A stretch of DNA of 64,000 nt from Ignavibacteriota bacterium (GCA_013285405.1 CP053446.1:2775001-2839000); one strand, 5' to 3'. Numbered from the stretch's first letter, positions 18,867-27,937 are shown. The notes: generated from the letters alone by a model not told the origin. Translations and numbers: made by a program.

Positions 18867-20197
18867 ATAAAATGAAAACAATACATTATTTAATCATAGC
18901 GTTGTTTTTAACAGAAATAGTTTTTGCTCAGAGCATAGTAATAGGTACCGGGTCGGTATTAGACATTGGCACTGGCTCTGATGTTTGTGCAGGTGTTTAT
19001 GGAAATATTCAAGGCACAGTTACAGGAAATGGAACGCAGTGTGGTCAATCCCTTCAGCAAACATTTCAATTGACTGTTGCTGTTTCAAATGGCTGGAATA
19101 TGGTATCTGTACCAGGTTTGCATCCGATTAACCAGAACGTGGATACCTGGTGGGCATTCAGAGATTTGTCTGCAAACGTATTTAAGTACGCAACTGGTTA
19201 TCAAACAGTAACAGACGTAACACCGGGAATTGGATACTGGATGAAACACGCAGGAAACAGAACATACAACACAGGAGATGAATGGCCTGCAGGAGGAATA
19301 CAAATAGTTACACACGATCCTGTAACAGCAGCAGCAGGATGGAATATGATTGGCGGATATGAATTGAGTGTAACAGCTTCACTTGTGTCAACCAATCCAC
19401 CTGGATTACAGAGCGGACCAATTTATAAATATTCAAGTGGATATTCAGTTGCAACAACACTCGATCCGGGATATGGTTACTGGATAAAGCTGACGGGTGC
19501 AGGTCAGATAATAATACCTGAGTCATTGTCAAAAGAGGACAAACAAAAAGAATTTTTCCCTGATAGCTGGGGAAAGATACTTCTGACAGATGCGGAAGGC
19601 AGGCATTATACTTTGTATGCAATTAAAGAAGACTCACCAGATAAAGGGAATAGAGTTGACTTAGCGCAATATGAACTTCCGCCATCACCGCCATCGGGAA
19701 TGTTTGACATAAGATATGGAAGCGGAAGAATAGCAGAAGATATAAACAGTTCAACGAAAACAATAGATATGTCCGGAGTAACATATCCTTTAACGGTAAG
19801 AGTAGAAAACATTGATTTAAGATTTCAGGATGAAACTGGAAAAAATATCAACTCTGTATTGAAATCGGGCGAAAGTTTGGAGATAACAAATCCGCTGGTA
19901 AATAAATTGAATGTAACAAAAGATATATTACCCAAAGAATATACTCTTGAACAGAACTATCCTAATCCGTTTAATCCAACTACAACGATTCAGTTTTCAG
20001 TACCCAAACAAACTCAATTAAAAATAAACATATACAATACACTTGGTGAACTTGTTGCAACAATAGCAGATGGAATGTATCAAGCCGGATATTATAAAAT
20101 AATGTTCGATGCAAGTAAACTCTCAAGCGGAACTTACATTTATCGTCTGGAAAGCAGCGACTTCGTTGAGGTTAAAAAAATGATTCTTATCAAATAG
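18863..20197 (+). CDS. T9SS-secreted protein coupled to the third S74 protein
   Basis: A 444-residue protein. A GTG at 18863 overlaps the upstream TGA, mirroring the ATGA coupling at 15992; ATG 18872 is the alternative start. Order: signal peptide (to FAQ, about residue 23); the two-Cys motif GSDVCAG to GTQCGQ also found in the 15992 product; two repeats of about 75 residues sharing GWNM and PG-x-GYW-[IM]-K (about 75-210); a beta-rich region with a Pro-rich stretch (LPPSPPSGMFDIRYG); and a T9SS sorting domain from NYPNPFNPTTTI to VEVKKMILIK. No enzyme motif is seen. The repeated pairing of an S74 fibre gene with a coupled T9SS gene suggests a two-component surface structure. Confidence 0.8.
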   Translation: MNKMKTIHYLIIALFLTEIVFAQSIVIGTGSVLDIGTGSDVCAGVYGNIQGTVTGNGTQCGQSLQQTFQLTVAVSNGWNMVSVPGLHPINQNVDTWWAFRDLSANVFKYATGYQTVTDVTPGIGYWMKHAGNRTYNTGDEWPAGGIQIVTHDPVTAAAGWNMIGGYELSVTASLVSTNPPGLQSGPIYKYSSGYSVATTLDPGYGYWIKLTGAGQIIIPESLSKEDKQKEFFPDSWGKILLTDAEGRHYTLYAIKEDSPDKGNRVDLAQYELPPSPPSGMFDIRYGSGRIAEDINSSTKTIDMSGVTYPLTVRVENIDLRFQDETGKNINSVLKSGESLEITNPLVNKLNVTKDILPKEYTLEQNYPNPFNPTTTIQFSVPKQTQLKINIYNTLGELVATIADGMYQAGYYKIMFDASKLSSGTYIYRLESSDFVEVKKMILIK

Positions 20198-20213
20198 AAA
20201 GGAATAAATAAAA

Positions 20214-20337
20214 ATGGAAAAAACGTATAATCAAATAAAGAAGAGAGAGAATTGTCTCATTTGTCGCAACCATTATCGTGTTTATTGTCGGCTTATCAGT
20301 TATGATGATAACGCTTGAAATAATCAGTTCACTCTAA
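20214..20337 (+). pseudogene. 41-residue membrane microprotein family, copy 3 (frameshifted)
   Basis: ATG 20214 opens a frame encoding MEKTYNQIKKRE, matching the N terminus of the family, but it then leaves the family frame. The correct hydrophobic half (IVSFVATIIVF to MMITLEIISSL, ending TAA 20335-20337) continues in another frame. The total length is two bases short of the 126-base intact copies, which fits loss of two A from an AAA codon after residue 12. As written, the ATG frame gives a short non-hydrophobic peptide, so this copy is probably dead. Confidence 0.5.
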
Positions 20338-20367
20338 TCAAATATAAATATATAGGAGAAAAGAAGA

Positions 20368-23300
20368 ATGAAATTAAGATTTACAATTCCTGTTGTTCTA
20401 ATCTTTATAGCCGGATTATCTTTTGCACAGCAAAAATCTTATAAAGATAAACAGATGATAATTACACCTGATGGTAAATTACTATTACGCGCAGACGGAA
20501 GTATTATTTCTCAGGATTATAAAAAAGAAATTACCAACCAAATTCAATCGTTTAATGATGCCCCAATCGGTACACCTTTTAGCTGGGATGGAAATCTTGG
20601 TTTTTCTGCAGCCGGTCCGGATTATAATGTTCGGGCAATTGCAGTATCGGGTTCTGATGTTTTTGTTGGAGGAAGTTTCGTTGATGCGATAGCAGATGCA
20701 AATGCTGACCATATTGTTCGTTATAATCAGAAAAACAATACATGGCAATCACTTGGAACAGGATTAAACAACACCGTGCACGCAATAGCAGTTTCAGGAA
20801 ATGATGTTTATGTTGGAGGCGAATTTACTGATGCAGGCGGAAATTTAAATGCAGATTATATCGCCCGCTGGGACGGAAGTAGTTGGAATGCACTTGGAAC
20901 CGGATTAAATGATGTTGTTTATGCAATAGCAATTAGCAATAATAACGTTTTCGTTGGTGGAGATTTTACAAGTGCCGGAGGAAATTTTGAAGCAGATTAT
21001 ATTGTCGAATGGAACGGCACTTCCTGGGATCCAATGGGGCAATTAGATGGTTCTGTTTATGCGCTTTGTCCTTACGGATCCTCAGTTTTTGTGGGAGGAG
21101 CTTTCACTTCTTCCAGCGATGCAACAGCTGATTATTTTGCAATGTATGATGGCACTGATTGGGGCAGCCTTGGAGGTAGTTTAAATAACAAAGTATATGC
21201 AATTGCCGTTTCAGATAATAATTTATATATAGGCGGTGCTTTCACAAATGCTGATGGGCATCCAAATGCTGATGCGATTGCGCGTTTTGATTTGTCGAGT
21301 TTTTCCGGTTGGGATGCATTAGGCACTGGCTTAATAACAAATGAGTATCCGGATTTTTCGGTAAGATCATTAGCAGTCTCAGGTGATGATTTATATGCTG
21401 GTGGATACTTTTACAGCCCATACAATTCAACTTTTACATATACTGCTCAATGGAACGGAACGACTTGGAATTCTCTCAGCAGTAATGTTGGGAGGTGTGA
21501 AGCCCTTGCACTTTCCGGTACAGATTTATTTGTTGGTACCGTGTACGGTCTTATGAGATGGTTCGGTGCTTACGCTGAAGGTTTGTACAGTGGTGTTCAA
21601 AGTCCTCATACTCATGGGACAGGGTTTTTAGAATTCAATACCTTAAATGATTCAACATCAATTAGTATTGAACTTAATTCTGGTAGTGGTCTTACAGGTG
21701 TATTTAATGTTTTTTGTTATGAAAATAAACCGGTAAACGCTGATGGTTCGATACTTCCAATTGCTAATCATCGCTGGATAATTCAACAAAAGGGAATTCC
21801 AGACGATCAGATTGCAGGCAACATAAGAATTAAAATTGTTGATTTGCCGGATAGCAGTGGAATAATATATCCGGGTAACAGTGGTATAGGTATTTTTCAT
21901 CGCCTTACACCTGGTCGTGGTCAATTTACTGATTTAACGCCCTGGACGGACTATGATTATAATACTGGTGAGTACGTTACTTCTTTTTCAGGTACAGGTG
22001 AATTTTCAATTGGTTTACAAAGTACCATTGATGGATTAATTGATAACGATGAGTATGGTTTTCATATCGAAGGACAGAATATGATTACAAGTGATGGCAA
22101 AACATGGTATATGAAATCTGATGATTATTTTTTCTATATCGGTATTAGTAATTATACAAACAGTTCTGAGGCTATAAATTTTTATCTGGATAATTCAGGC
22201 ATTTACCCGGTTAATTACCCTGACAATGATTTAGGAACGATTACCGGTTCACCTGAAGAAGGAATTAACTCCAATCTTCCTTTCAGAGCTGATTTTTTTG
22301 CGTATATAAAACCAAGTTATGATGAATATAAATATGCTAATCAGTTTGGAGGATGGGGCCTAATTAATAGTGCTACTAATAGTTTTGTAAAAAATTACAG
22401 CGATCCAAATAATGTTTTTGAATTTGCAATCCCATTATCGAGCTTACCTGTTTCAACAAATCAGTCTAATATTCCTTTAGAATATTATAATTGGCTTGGA
22501 TTCATCACAAACACTGTTTCAATTTCTTCACGAGTTCCATCGAATATTAATCCTTCGGGGATTGCAAACGATCTGGTATGGTATTATCAATCTTCAATCT
22601 ATAATTCTTCTCCATTTACTGATAATAGCTATACACATATAGGTCCTTCAATACCAGCAATGGGAAGCTTTAATTGCAAGGATTTTACTTTTTACTCACC
22701 AGGGAAAGCTATTGACAGAACAAGCGGTGTGTGGAATATAGATGGTGATTTATGGATGTATGATGGAATACTGACATTTCAGAACAGTGATTCAGTGAAT
22801 ACTGCTTCATTTATGATGGGAGGTGGAACAACAAACTTCTCTTACGGTTCCTCCGATGCACCGTTATTTATAGAATATAATCTTTGGCAGTGGGAATTGG
22901 GAGGTACAATTAATATAAACAGCGGGCATTATCTGACATTTGTTACACCACCATTTGGAGGTAGTGGTATTTTCGATAGTCGGGAGGTTTTTCAGAATAT
23001 TAGAATTAATAATCCCGGCGGAGTGCATCTCCAGAACGATATGAAAATAAAAGAATCTCTCAATTTGTTGAACGGAAATATTCAGACAATTACGTATGAT
23101 ACCTTTTATGTTATTTTAGATACGAATGCTGTTTTCAACAGCAGTGGTGGATTTATCAATGGTGGATTAGTTAAATATATACCGCTTTCACCAGGTCCAA
23201 ATGGAGGAGATTCACCGGATAATCTCATAACCACTTTCTCGATGGGAACTCAGAACGGTCCTTCGCCGGTTACAATTGATTTCAGTAGTGTAACTTCACC

Positions 23301-24201
23301 CGGCAAATTAATAGTTGAAGTTTATCAGAATAACCACCCAAACACAGTTGATTCTTCTGAAGCATTGAATCGTTTCTGGAGGATTACCAAAGATAATAGT
23401 CTTACATTTACAACTGCGAACATAACTTTTGGTTATCAGCCTGAAGATTTTAATGGTGTTACTTTTGTTGAAGCAAATGATGAAGCAGCTATGGTTGTAG
23501 GTAAGTATGATGCTGGCAGCTGGTCGTTCCCAAATATTTCTTCACGCGTACCAGGCGGCAGTAATGATGGTGGATCAATATCTGTTTCCGGTATTACTTC
23601 CTTTTCGGATTTTACTTTCGCAAAAGATCCATCTGCTTTGCCTGTTGAACTTGAGTCGTTCACTGCAAAAGCTTCGGGGAAAACAATTCTTTTAAATTGG
23701 CAAACCAAAACTGAAGTAAATAATTTTGGTTTCAATGTCGAACGAAGAATAAATGAAGGAGAATGGAATTTCATTAAATTCATCGAAGGACACGGTAACT
23801 CAAATTCACCAAAGGAGTACAACTACACGGATAAAGACCTGTTTGCTAACGGAAGTAAATTTCAATACAGGCTGAAGCAAATAGATACAGATGGTCAATT
23901 TGAATATTCAGATATTGTTGAAGTCGAGGTAGTCCCGACACAATATGATCTGTCACAAAACTATCCAAATCCATTTAACCCAACTACTACAATCAGATTT
24001 TCATTGCCGCAGGCAGCGCAGCTAAAAATTAATTTATACAATATGCTCGGTGAACTGGTAAAAACTTTAGCTAACGGGACTTTTGAAATCGGATATCATA
24101 AAATCGTAGTTGATGCGTCAGACCTTCCGAGCGGAACTTACATTTATCGTTTAGAGAGCAGTGAGTTCGTTCAGGTGAAAAAGATGATACTGCTCAAATA
24201 A
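20368..24201 (+). CDS. Large T9SS-secreted protein with propeller-like repeats
   Basis: A 1277-residue secreted protein. A signal peptide ends near SFAQ (residue 20). Residues about 85-400 hold some seven repeats of roughly 40 residues with the pattern VYAIAVSxxxVFVGGxFTxAGGxxxADYIARWDGxxWxxLGTGL, a likely beta-propeller. A long middle region (about 400-1090) has beta-rich segments, including one like a DOMON or sugar-binding fold (GLIDNDEYGFHIEGQ onward), but no enzyme motif. The end has the LPVELESFTAKASGKTILLNW fibronectin-like segment and a T9SS sorting domain. The last part (23778-24072) is nearly identical in DNA to the end of the gene at 15992. A strong site TAGGAGAAAAG precedes the ATG. 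Confidence 0.82.
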   Translation: MKLRFTIPVVLIFIAGLSFAQQKSYKDKQMIITPDGKLLLRADGSIISQDYKKEITNQIQSFNDAPIGTPFSWDGNLGFSAAGPDYNVRAIAVSGSDVFVGGSFVDAIADANADHIVRYNQKNNTWQSLGTGLNNTVHAIAVSGNDVYVGGEFTDAGGNLNADYIARWDGSSWNALGTGLNDVVYAIAISNNNVFVGGDFTSAGGNFEADYIVEWNGTSWDPMGQLDGSVYALCPYGSSVFVGGAFTSSSDATADYFAMYDGTDWGSLGGSLNNKVYAIAVSDNNLYIGGAFTNADGHPNADAIARFDLSSFSGWDALGTGLITNEYPDFSVRSLAVSGDDLYAGGYFYSPYNSTFTYTAQWNGTTWNSLSSNVGRCEALALSGTDLFVGTVYGLMRWFGAYAEGLYSGVQSPHTHGTGFLEFNTLNDSTSISIELNSGSGLTGVFNVFCYENKPVNADGSILPIANHRWIIQQKGIPDDQIAGNIRIKIVDLPDSSGIIYPGNSGIGIFHRLTPGRGQFTDLTPWTDYDYNTGEYVTSFSGTGEFSIGLQSTIDGLIDNDEYGFHIEGQNMITSDGKTWYMKSDDYFFYIGISNYTNSSEAINFYLDNSGIYPVNYPDNDLGTITGSPEEGINSNLPFRADFFAYIKPSYDEYKYANQFGGWGLINSATNSFVKNYSDPNNVFEFAIPLSSLPVSTNQSNIPLEYYNWLGFITNTVSISSRVPSNINPSGIANDLVWYYQSSIYNSSPFTDNSYTHIGPSIPAMGSFNCKDFTFYSPGKAIDRTSGVWNIDGDLWMYDGILTFQNSDSVNTASFMMGGGTTNFSYGSSDAPLFIEYNLWQWELGGTININSGHYLTFVTPPFGGSGIFDSREVFQNIRINNPGGVHLQNDMKIKESLNLLNGNIQTITYDTFYVILDTNAVFNSSGGFINGGLVKYIPLSPGPNGGDSPDNLITTFSMGTQNGPSPVTIDFSSVTSPGKLIVEVYQNNHPNTVDSSEALNRFWRITKDNSLTFTTANITFGYQPEDFNGVTFVEANDEAAMVVGKYDAGSWSFPNISSRVPGGSNDGGSISVSGITSFSDFTFAKDPSALPVELESFTAKASGKTILLNWQTKTEVNNFGFNVERRINEGEWNFIKFIEGHGNSNSPKEYNYTDKDLFANGSKFQYRLKQIDTDGQFEYSDIVEVEVVPTQYDLSQNYPNPFNPTTTIRFSLPQAAQLKINLYNMLGELVKTLANGTFEIGYHKIVVDASDLPSGTYIYRLESSEFVQVKKMILLK

Positions 24202-24249
24202 CAAAAATGACGGAAAATTTTTAATTAAAATAAATTCGTGGAAATGTAT

Positions 24250-24375
24250 ATGAAGAGAACATATCAACAGATAAAGAAGAAAGAAAAAATATTAAACATT
24301 ACTTATAGTACGATATTTTTCCTTGTTGGTTTTGCCATTATGATTGCCATAATGAGCTTTATCACTTCAATCTGA
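24250..24375 (+). CDS. 41-residue single-span membrane microprotein, copy 4 (intact)
   Basis: The ATG at 24250 (an in-frame ATG at 24244 is also possible) opens 41 codons: basic start MKRTYQQIKKKEKIL, then a hydrophobic helix ending SFITSI. The N-terminal half is closest to copy 3 (TYNQIKKRE). The C-terminal half is the most divergent of the four, with I-M in place of M-M. It closes the surface-protein island and is followed by palindromic repeats and a terminator. Confidence 0.55.
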   Translation: MKRTYQQIKKKEKILNITYSTIFFLVGFAIMIAIMSFITSI

Positions 24376-24390
24376 TAAAATCAGAAATCG

Positions 24391-24540
24391 TAAACTGAGT
24401 TGAGCAAACAATTCCTCAGGTCTGGAGACCTGAGTTACGAGTTGAGAAATGAATTCTCGCGCAGCAGAGTTCTCCTGAACTGTGCAAACGTTACAGAGGA
24501 CTTGAGTCGTGTGTAATGAGAGGTAAAATATTAGAAGTAA
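24391..24540. repeat. REP-like palindromic cluster
   Basis: This gene-free stretch holds a perfect palindrome CTCAGGTCT-gg-AGACCTGAG (24415-24434) and, further on, an imperfect one that pairs GCAGAGTTC with GAACTGTGC across TCCT. Two palindromes of different sequence in close tandem are the usual layout of REP/BIME elements. The sequence is more GC-rich than its flanks. Confidence 0.5.
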
Positions 24541-24564
24541 AATATTAAAGGAGTCTTTTCGGAT

Positions 24565-24590
24565 AAAGGCGGTCATCGATCGCCTTTTTT
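24565..24590 (+). terminator. Intrinsic terminator closing the surface-protein island
   Basis: A 7-bp stem AAAGGCG / CGCCTTT (24565-24571 with 24581-24587) runs into further T residues. It lies between the island and the convergent methyltransferase gene, whose stop codon overlaps its end, and may serve both. Confidence 0.7.
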
Positions 24591-25350
24591 ATTTTGTCAA
24601 CTGGGCGAGCAGTACAGCAGATGCTGAAGCAACATTCAGCGATTCTGCGTCCCCGATTTTTGGGATACAGATTTTTTTATCACTGATTTTCTCAAACTCT
24701 TTTGATGGTCCGTGAGATTCACTCGAAAGTATTAAAATTTTTTGTCTATCACTTTTGTAAGTAAAAACATTTTCGCCTTCAATATCCGCGCACAAAATTT
24801 CACACCCTGCTGCTTTAAGTGAAGTCAGATGATCGGCTAAAATATTTTCAAAAATATTAACGTGAAAAACAGAACCCATTGATGAGCGGATAACTTTTGG
24901 ATTTGTGAAGTCAACTATGTTGTCACTTAACAAAATATTTTTTACTCCGAACCAATCACAAGTTCTCAAAATTGTTCCAAGATTGCCGGGGTCGGAAATA
25001 TTATCGAGCATCACAATTAATTTTTCATTTGAAAGTAATTCCGGTGAAAATTCCAGTTCAGATTTTGCAAATACCGCTGCAATCCCTTGTGGAGTTTTTG
25101 TATCCGAAATTTTTTCAAACTCTTTTTGTTTTAACGAAATAATTTTCGTTCTGACATTGCTTAATTCTGAAATTACATCGTCATCCTCATCAGCAAACTT
25201 GTGAGTGATGAAAATGATTTCACAATTATAACTGCTGTTTAATCCTTCTGATACAGATTTCTTTCCTTCAACAATAAATTTCTTTTCAGATTTGCGATGC
25301 TTTTTTGTCAGAAGCGAAGAATAATATTGGAGTTCATTTTTGGAGATCAT
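24589..25350 (-). CDS. TrmH/SpoU-family RNA 2'-O-methyltransferase
   Basis: A 253-residue SPOUT-class methyltransferase using S-adenosylmethionine on rRNA or tRNA ribose. It has an N-terminal substrate-binding domain (RKSEKKFIVEGKKSVSEGL, KTPQGIAAVF) and a C-terminal knot domain with motif 1 NISDPGNLGTILRTCDWFG (about residues 115-133), the RSSMGSVFH segment, motif 2 ILSSESHGPS and motif 3 IPKIGDAESLNVASASAVLL. Motif 2 differs from the common LGNEGxGL form (Ser-Glu-Ser-His), as in other members from this phylum. It resembles RlmB/TsnR-like proteins, but the target nucleotide cannot be assigned. It overlaps the upstream DUF971 gene by 4 bp (ATGA), so they are co-translated. Confidence 0.88.
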   Translation of the reverse strand: MISKNELQYYSSLLTKKHRKSEKKFIVEGKKSVSEGLNSSYNCEIIFITHKFADEDDDVISELSNVRTKIISLKQKEFEKISDTKTPQGIAAVFAKSELEFSPELLSNEKLIVMLDNISDPGNLGTILRTCDWFGVKNILLSDNIVDFTNPKVIRSSMGSVFHVNIFENILADHLTSLKAAGCEILCADIEGENVFTYKSDRQKILILSSESHGPSKEFEKISDKKICIPKIGDAESLNVASASAVLLAQLTK

Positions 25351-25688
25351 AGAAGAGTATCATAGTCCTGCTTCTTTTCGGATGCCTGACCTTTGTCTAA
25401 TTCCTGTAAATATTCATAAGTATAAATACCTGTATTATGTCCGTCTTTCCATGTAATCTGGATAGCGTACTCACCGACCACCTCAATATTCTTAATCAAA
25501 TACATTTCGGGTGTTATCATTTTTTTTACCGGTGAACGATATGTTTTAAGAAGCACTGTTTCGCCTTTACAGGTTGCACATGGACATTCATCTCTTAAAT
25601 ATTTAAGATCAATCAAGCTAATGCTTTCATCTTCCCACAATATTTCAAGAAAGGATTTATCTTTCAGTTTAATTGTTCTTGGTATCAT
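25347..25688 (-). CDS. DUF971 (GBBH-like N-terminal) domain protein
   Basis: A 113-residue protein. I place the start at the ATG at 25688, which follows a GGAGA site by six bases, rather than the in-frame TTG 30 bases upstream. It is a single DUF971 domain: IKLKDKSFLEILWEDESISLIDLKYLRDECPCATCKGE followed by IEVVGEYAIQITWKDGHNTGIYTYEYLQEL. The CPCATC cluster plus a His-rich turn suits a zinc or iron-sulphur site, as in the N-terminal domain of gamma-butyrobetaine hydroxylase. Stand-alone versions are sometimes linked to Fe-S protein maturation; that is family knowledge, not shown here. It is translationally coupled to the downstream methyltransferase. Confidence 0.88.
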   Translation of the reverse strand: MIPRTIKLKDKSFLEILWEDESISLIDLKYLRDECPCATCKGETVLLKTYRSPVKKMITPEMYLIKNIEVVGEYAIQITWKDGHNTGIYTYEYLQELDKGQASEKKQDYDTLL

Positions 25689-25853
25689 TATTTCTCCGAA
25701 ACTATCATTTTTGAACAATCAATTTTAACCAAATAGAGATTAGCATTCAATTAGTCTTATATTATTAATCACAGCTTATTTATCTTTAACCGTGAAAAAT
25801 GAATATATTCTAATCTTCATTGAAGATGATCATCATCCCGATTCGATAAAAAA

Positions 25854-27176
25854 ATGAGTTTATACATAGTTGAATTAGTCGTTTTTATCATTTCAGTTTT
25901 CTTTGCCGGATTGATTACAGCCGGAGAGATTGCGCTGTCATCTTTCGGTGAGAACAAAATAGATGAACTTAAAGAAAGAGGAGATAATATCTGGCAAAAA
26001 TTCCAGATAGTTCACAAAAACCCCGAACCTTATTACGGAACAATTCACTTATTGTATTTAATATTTATTATTTCATCAGTAGTATTTGGATTTCTTCTTA
26101 GTGCTAAACTGATTAACCCCGATATTACGGAGCCAACAGTAGGTTTTTATGATAATTCATTTCGTTTAATTATTTCTTTTGTTTTAACGATTGTAACGAT
26201 TGCTTCTCTGCTGACAATATTCAGCTATCTGATTCCAAAAGCACTAGGATTCAAGTATTCGAATTTTTTGGGAAGAATATTTGTAGTTACACTTATCCCG
26301 GTGTCGAAGTTATTCATTGTTCCTGCAAGACTTTTGAATAAAATTAGTGATATCATTCTTCTTCCTTTCAAAGAAAGAACAAACTTTGCGCAGACAAAAC
26401 CATCTGAAGATGAAATACTGGATATAATTGCTGACGGAGTTAAATCGGGAGCGATAGATGAGAAGGAGGAAGAAATAATTCAGAACATAATCGAATTTAA
26501 TGATTTGAAAGCCGGTGAAGTAATGGTTCCCCGTACTGAAATGATTTCAATAGATATTAATGAATCTGATGAAACATTATTGAAAGGAATAATTTTAAAA
26601 GGTCACACACTAATTCCGGTTTATGAAGATTCAATTGACAATATTGTTGGAATACTACATAGTAAAGATGTAATAAAACTTCTGATTGAATCAGGTTCAA
26701 TCTCTTCCATAAAAAATTTAATACGACCGGCTTATTTTATTCCTGAAACAAAATTGATCTCTGAAATTCTTACAGAGATGCAGCAGCGCGGCGAAAGACT
26801 TGCAATTGTATCTGATGAATATGGCGGAACTGAAGGTGTTATTACCATTGAAGATATTCTTGAAGAAATAGTCGGCGAAATAAAGAACGATTCAATCACA
26901 GAACAAAAAGAATATTATAAATTTCCTGATAACAAATATTTTGTTCTTGGTTCAATGCAGATTACAGATTTTAATGAAGTGTTTAATCTTTCTCTTCCTG
27001 AGTCTGACGAGTACAATACAATTGCCGGATTTATTGCAGAGCAATCAGGTAAAATTTTAAGCTTGAACGAAACAGTTGAATACGAAAATGTAAAATTTGA
27101 ATTGATAAAAAAGATCAGGCAGAAGATGGTGCAGTTCAAAATTTATTCTGAAGTCAAAGAGTTCAAAGAAAAATAA
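25854..27176 (+). CDS. CNNM/HlyC-family membrane protein with CBS domains (GldE/CorC-like)
   Basis: A 440-residue inner-membrane protein. The N-terminal DUF21 domain (about 1-190) has four hydrophobic segments and the family motif AGEIALSS. A CBS pair (about 205-330) is introduced by the hallmark EVMVPRTEM and ends in DEYGGTEGVITIEDILEEIVGEI. A CorC_HlyC domain occupies the last ~90 residues. Members transport or sense Mg2+ or Co2+; GldE, a relative in gliding Bacteroidetes, is linked to T9SS lipoprotein GldD, which would suit this genome. The split between these roles cannot be decided here. The next gene follows after 18 bp. Confidence 0.9.
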   Translation: MSLYIVELVVFIISVFFAGLITAGEIALSSFGENKIDELKERGDNIWQKFQIVHKNPEPYYGTIHLLYLIFIISSVVFGFLLSAKLINPDITEPTVGFYDNSFRLIISFVLTIVTIASLLTIFSYLIPKALGFKYSNFLGRIFVVTLIPVSKLFIVPARLLNKISDIILLPFKERTNFAQTKPSEDEILDIIADGVKSGAIDEKEEEIIQNIIEFNDLKAGEVMVPRTEMISIDINESDETLLKGIILKGHTLIPVYEDSIDNIVGILHSKDVIKLLIESGSISSIKNLIRPAYFIPETKLISEILTEMQQRGERLAIVSDEYGGTEGVITIEDILEEIVGEIKNDSITEQKEYYKFPDNKYFVLGSMQITDFNEVFNLSLPESDEYNTIAGFIAEQSGKILSLNETVEYENVKFELIKKIRQKMVQFKIYSEVKEFKEK

Positions 27177-27194
27177 ATTGATAAATAATATTCG

Positions 27195-27791
27195 ATGAAA
27201 AAATTTCTTATACTGACAGTATTAATAGTTTCGGTTCTTGTATTCGTATTCTATCCGGAAAAAACTATTACCTATCCGGCAGGTATTACAGCACCGGATC
27301 AGCCACAGCAGGTTAATTTTCTTGAAGCAAAAGTGTGGAGTAAAGATGGATTCAATTTTAAAGCCTTAGCAGAGTACAAATTAAAAGCCCGGGTACTTAG
27401 CCGGAATAATTTTTCTACAGGCAAAGAAAGCGAAATATCTCCATTCGACTTAGCACTTGGTTGGGGCTCAATGTCTGATCAAAAAATAATTGATGAAATT
27501 GATATTTCACAAAGCAATAGATGGTATCATTGGAATGCTGAAGCTTTACCGATTCCGTCAAGAGAAATTAGTTTGAATAGTGCAAACGTTCACATTATTC
27601 CGAAAGATGAAATTGTTGAAGAAAAATTTGATAATGTTTACAAGGGAAGTTTAATTGAAATGAAAGGATTTCTTGTTGAGATAACAACAACTGATGGCTG
27701 GCGATGGAAAAGTTCGATGAAAAGAGATGATACAGGTGGTGGAAGCTGCGAGTTGTTCTGGGTCGAAGAACTAACTGTTCTCGATAAATAA
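27195..27791 (+). CDS. Conserved-looking membrane-anchored protein of unknown function
   Basis: A 198-residue protein that I do not recognise. It begins with a single hydrophobic segment (about residues 3-20) that could be an uncleaved signal anchor, followed by a globular soluble domain rich in Trp and aromatic residues: FALAEYKLKARVLSR is approximated by residues 58-72, then LGWGSMSD, RWYHWN and a C-terminal GWRWKSSMKRDDTGGGSCELFW. One Cys and no obvious catalytic triad are seen. It starts 18 bp after the CNNM gene and is probably in the same transcript. The next feature is the tRNA promoter. Confidence 0.6.
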   Translation: MKKFLILTVLIVSVLVFVFYPEKTITYPAGITAPDQPQQVNFLEAKVWSKDGFNFKALAEYKLKARVLSRNNFSTGKESEISPFDLALGWGSMSDQKIIDEIDISQSNRWYHWNAEALPIPSREISLNSANVHIIPKDEIVEEKFDNVYKGSLIEMKGFLVEITTTDGWRWKSSMKRDDTGGGSCELFWVEELTVLDK

Positions 27792-27813
27792 AAAATATTA
27801 CAGAGATTTATTC

Positions 27814-27842
27814 TTGTTTAGATTAGTAGAAAATGATATTTT
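27814..27842 (+). promoter_or_regulatory. Probable sigma-70-type promoter of tRNA-Thr
   Basis: TTGTTT (27814-27819) and TATTTT (27837-27842) are separated by exactly 17 bases and end 17 bases before the first tRNA nucleotide, a good match in spacing to a housekeeping promoter. The assignment is by eye. Confidence 0.5.
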
Positions 27843-27859
27843 TGGCACACAAAAAATAA

Positions 27860-27932
27860 GCTGGTGTAGCTCAGCTGGTAGAGCAGCTGATTTGTAATCA
27901 GCCGGTCGGCGGTTCGAATCCGTTCACCAGCT
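27860..27932 (+). tRNA. tRNA-Thr (anticodon TGT)
   Basis: A 73-nt cloverleaf: acceptor GCTGGTG (27860-27866) pairs with CACCAGC (27925-27931); D stem GCTC/GAGC; anticodon stem GCTGA/TCAGC around loop TTTGTAA, with anticodon TGT at 27893-27895; T stem GGCGG/CCGTT with two G-T wobbles and loop TTCGAAT. The discriminator is T 27932 and no CCA is encoded. It reads ACA (and probably other ACN) threonine codons. Its 3' end and terminator are the source of the repeat array that follows. Confidence 0.95.
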
Positions 27933-27937
27933 CTCAA

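Noticed and set aside
24391..24540. Riboswitch or structured ncRNA after the surface-protein island
   Set aside because: The hairpins are simple palindromes in tandem, as in REP elements, with no downstream gene on the same strand to regulate.
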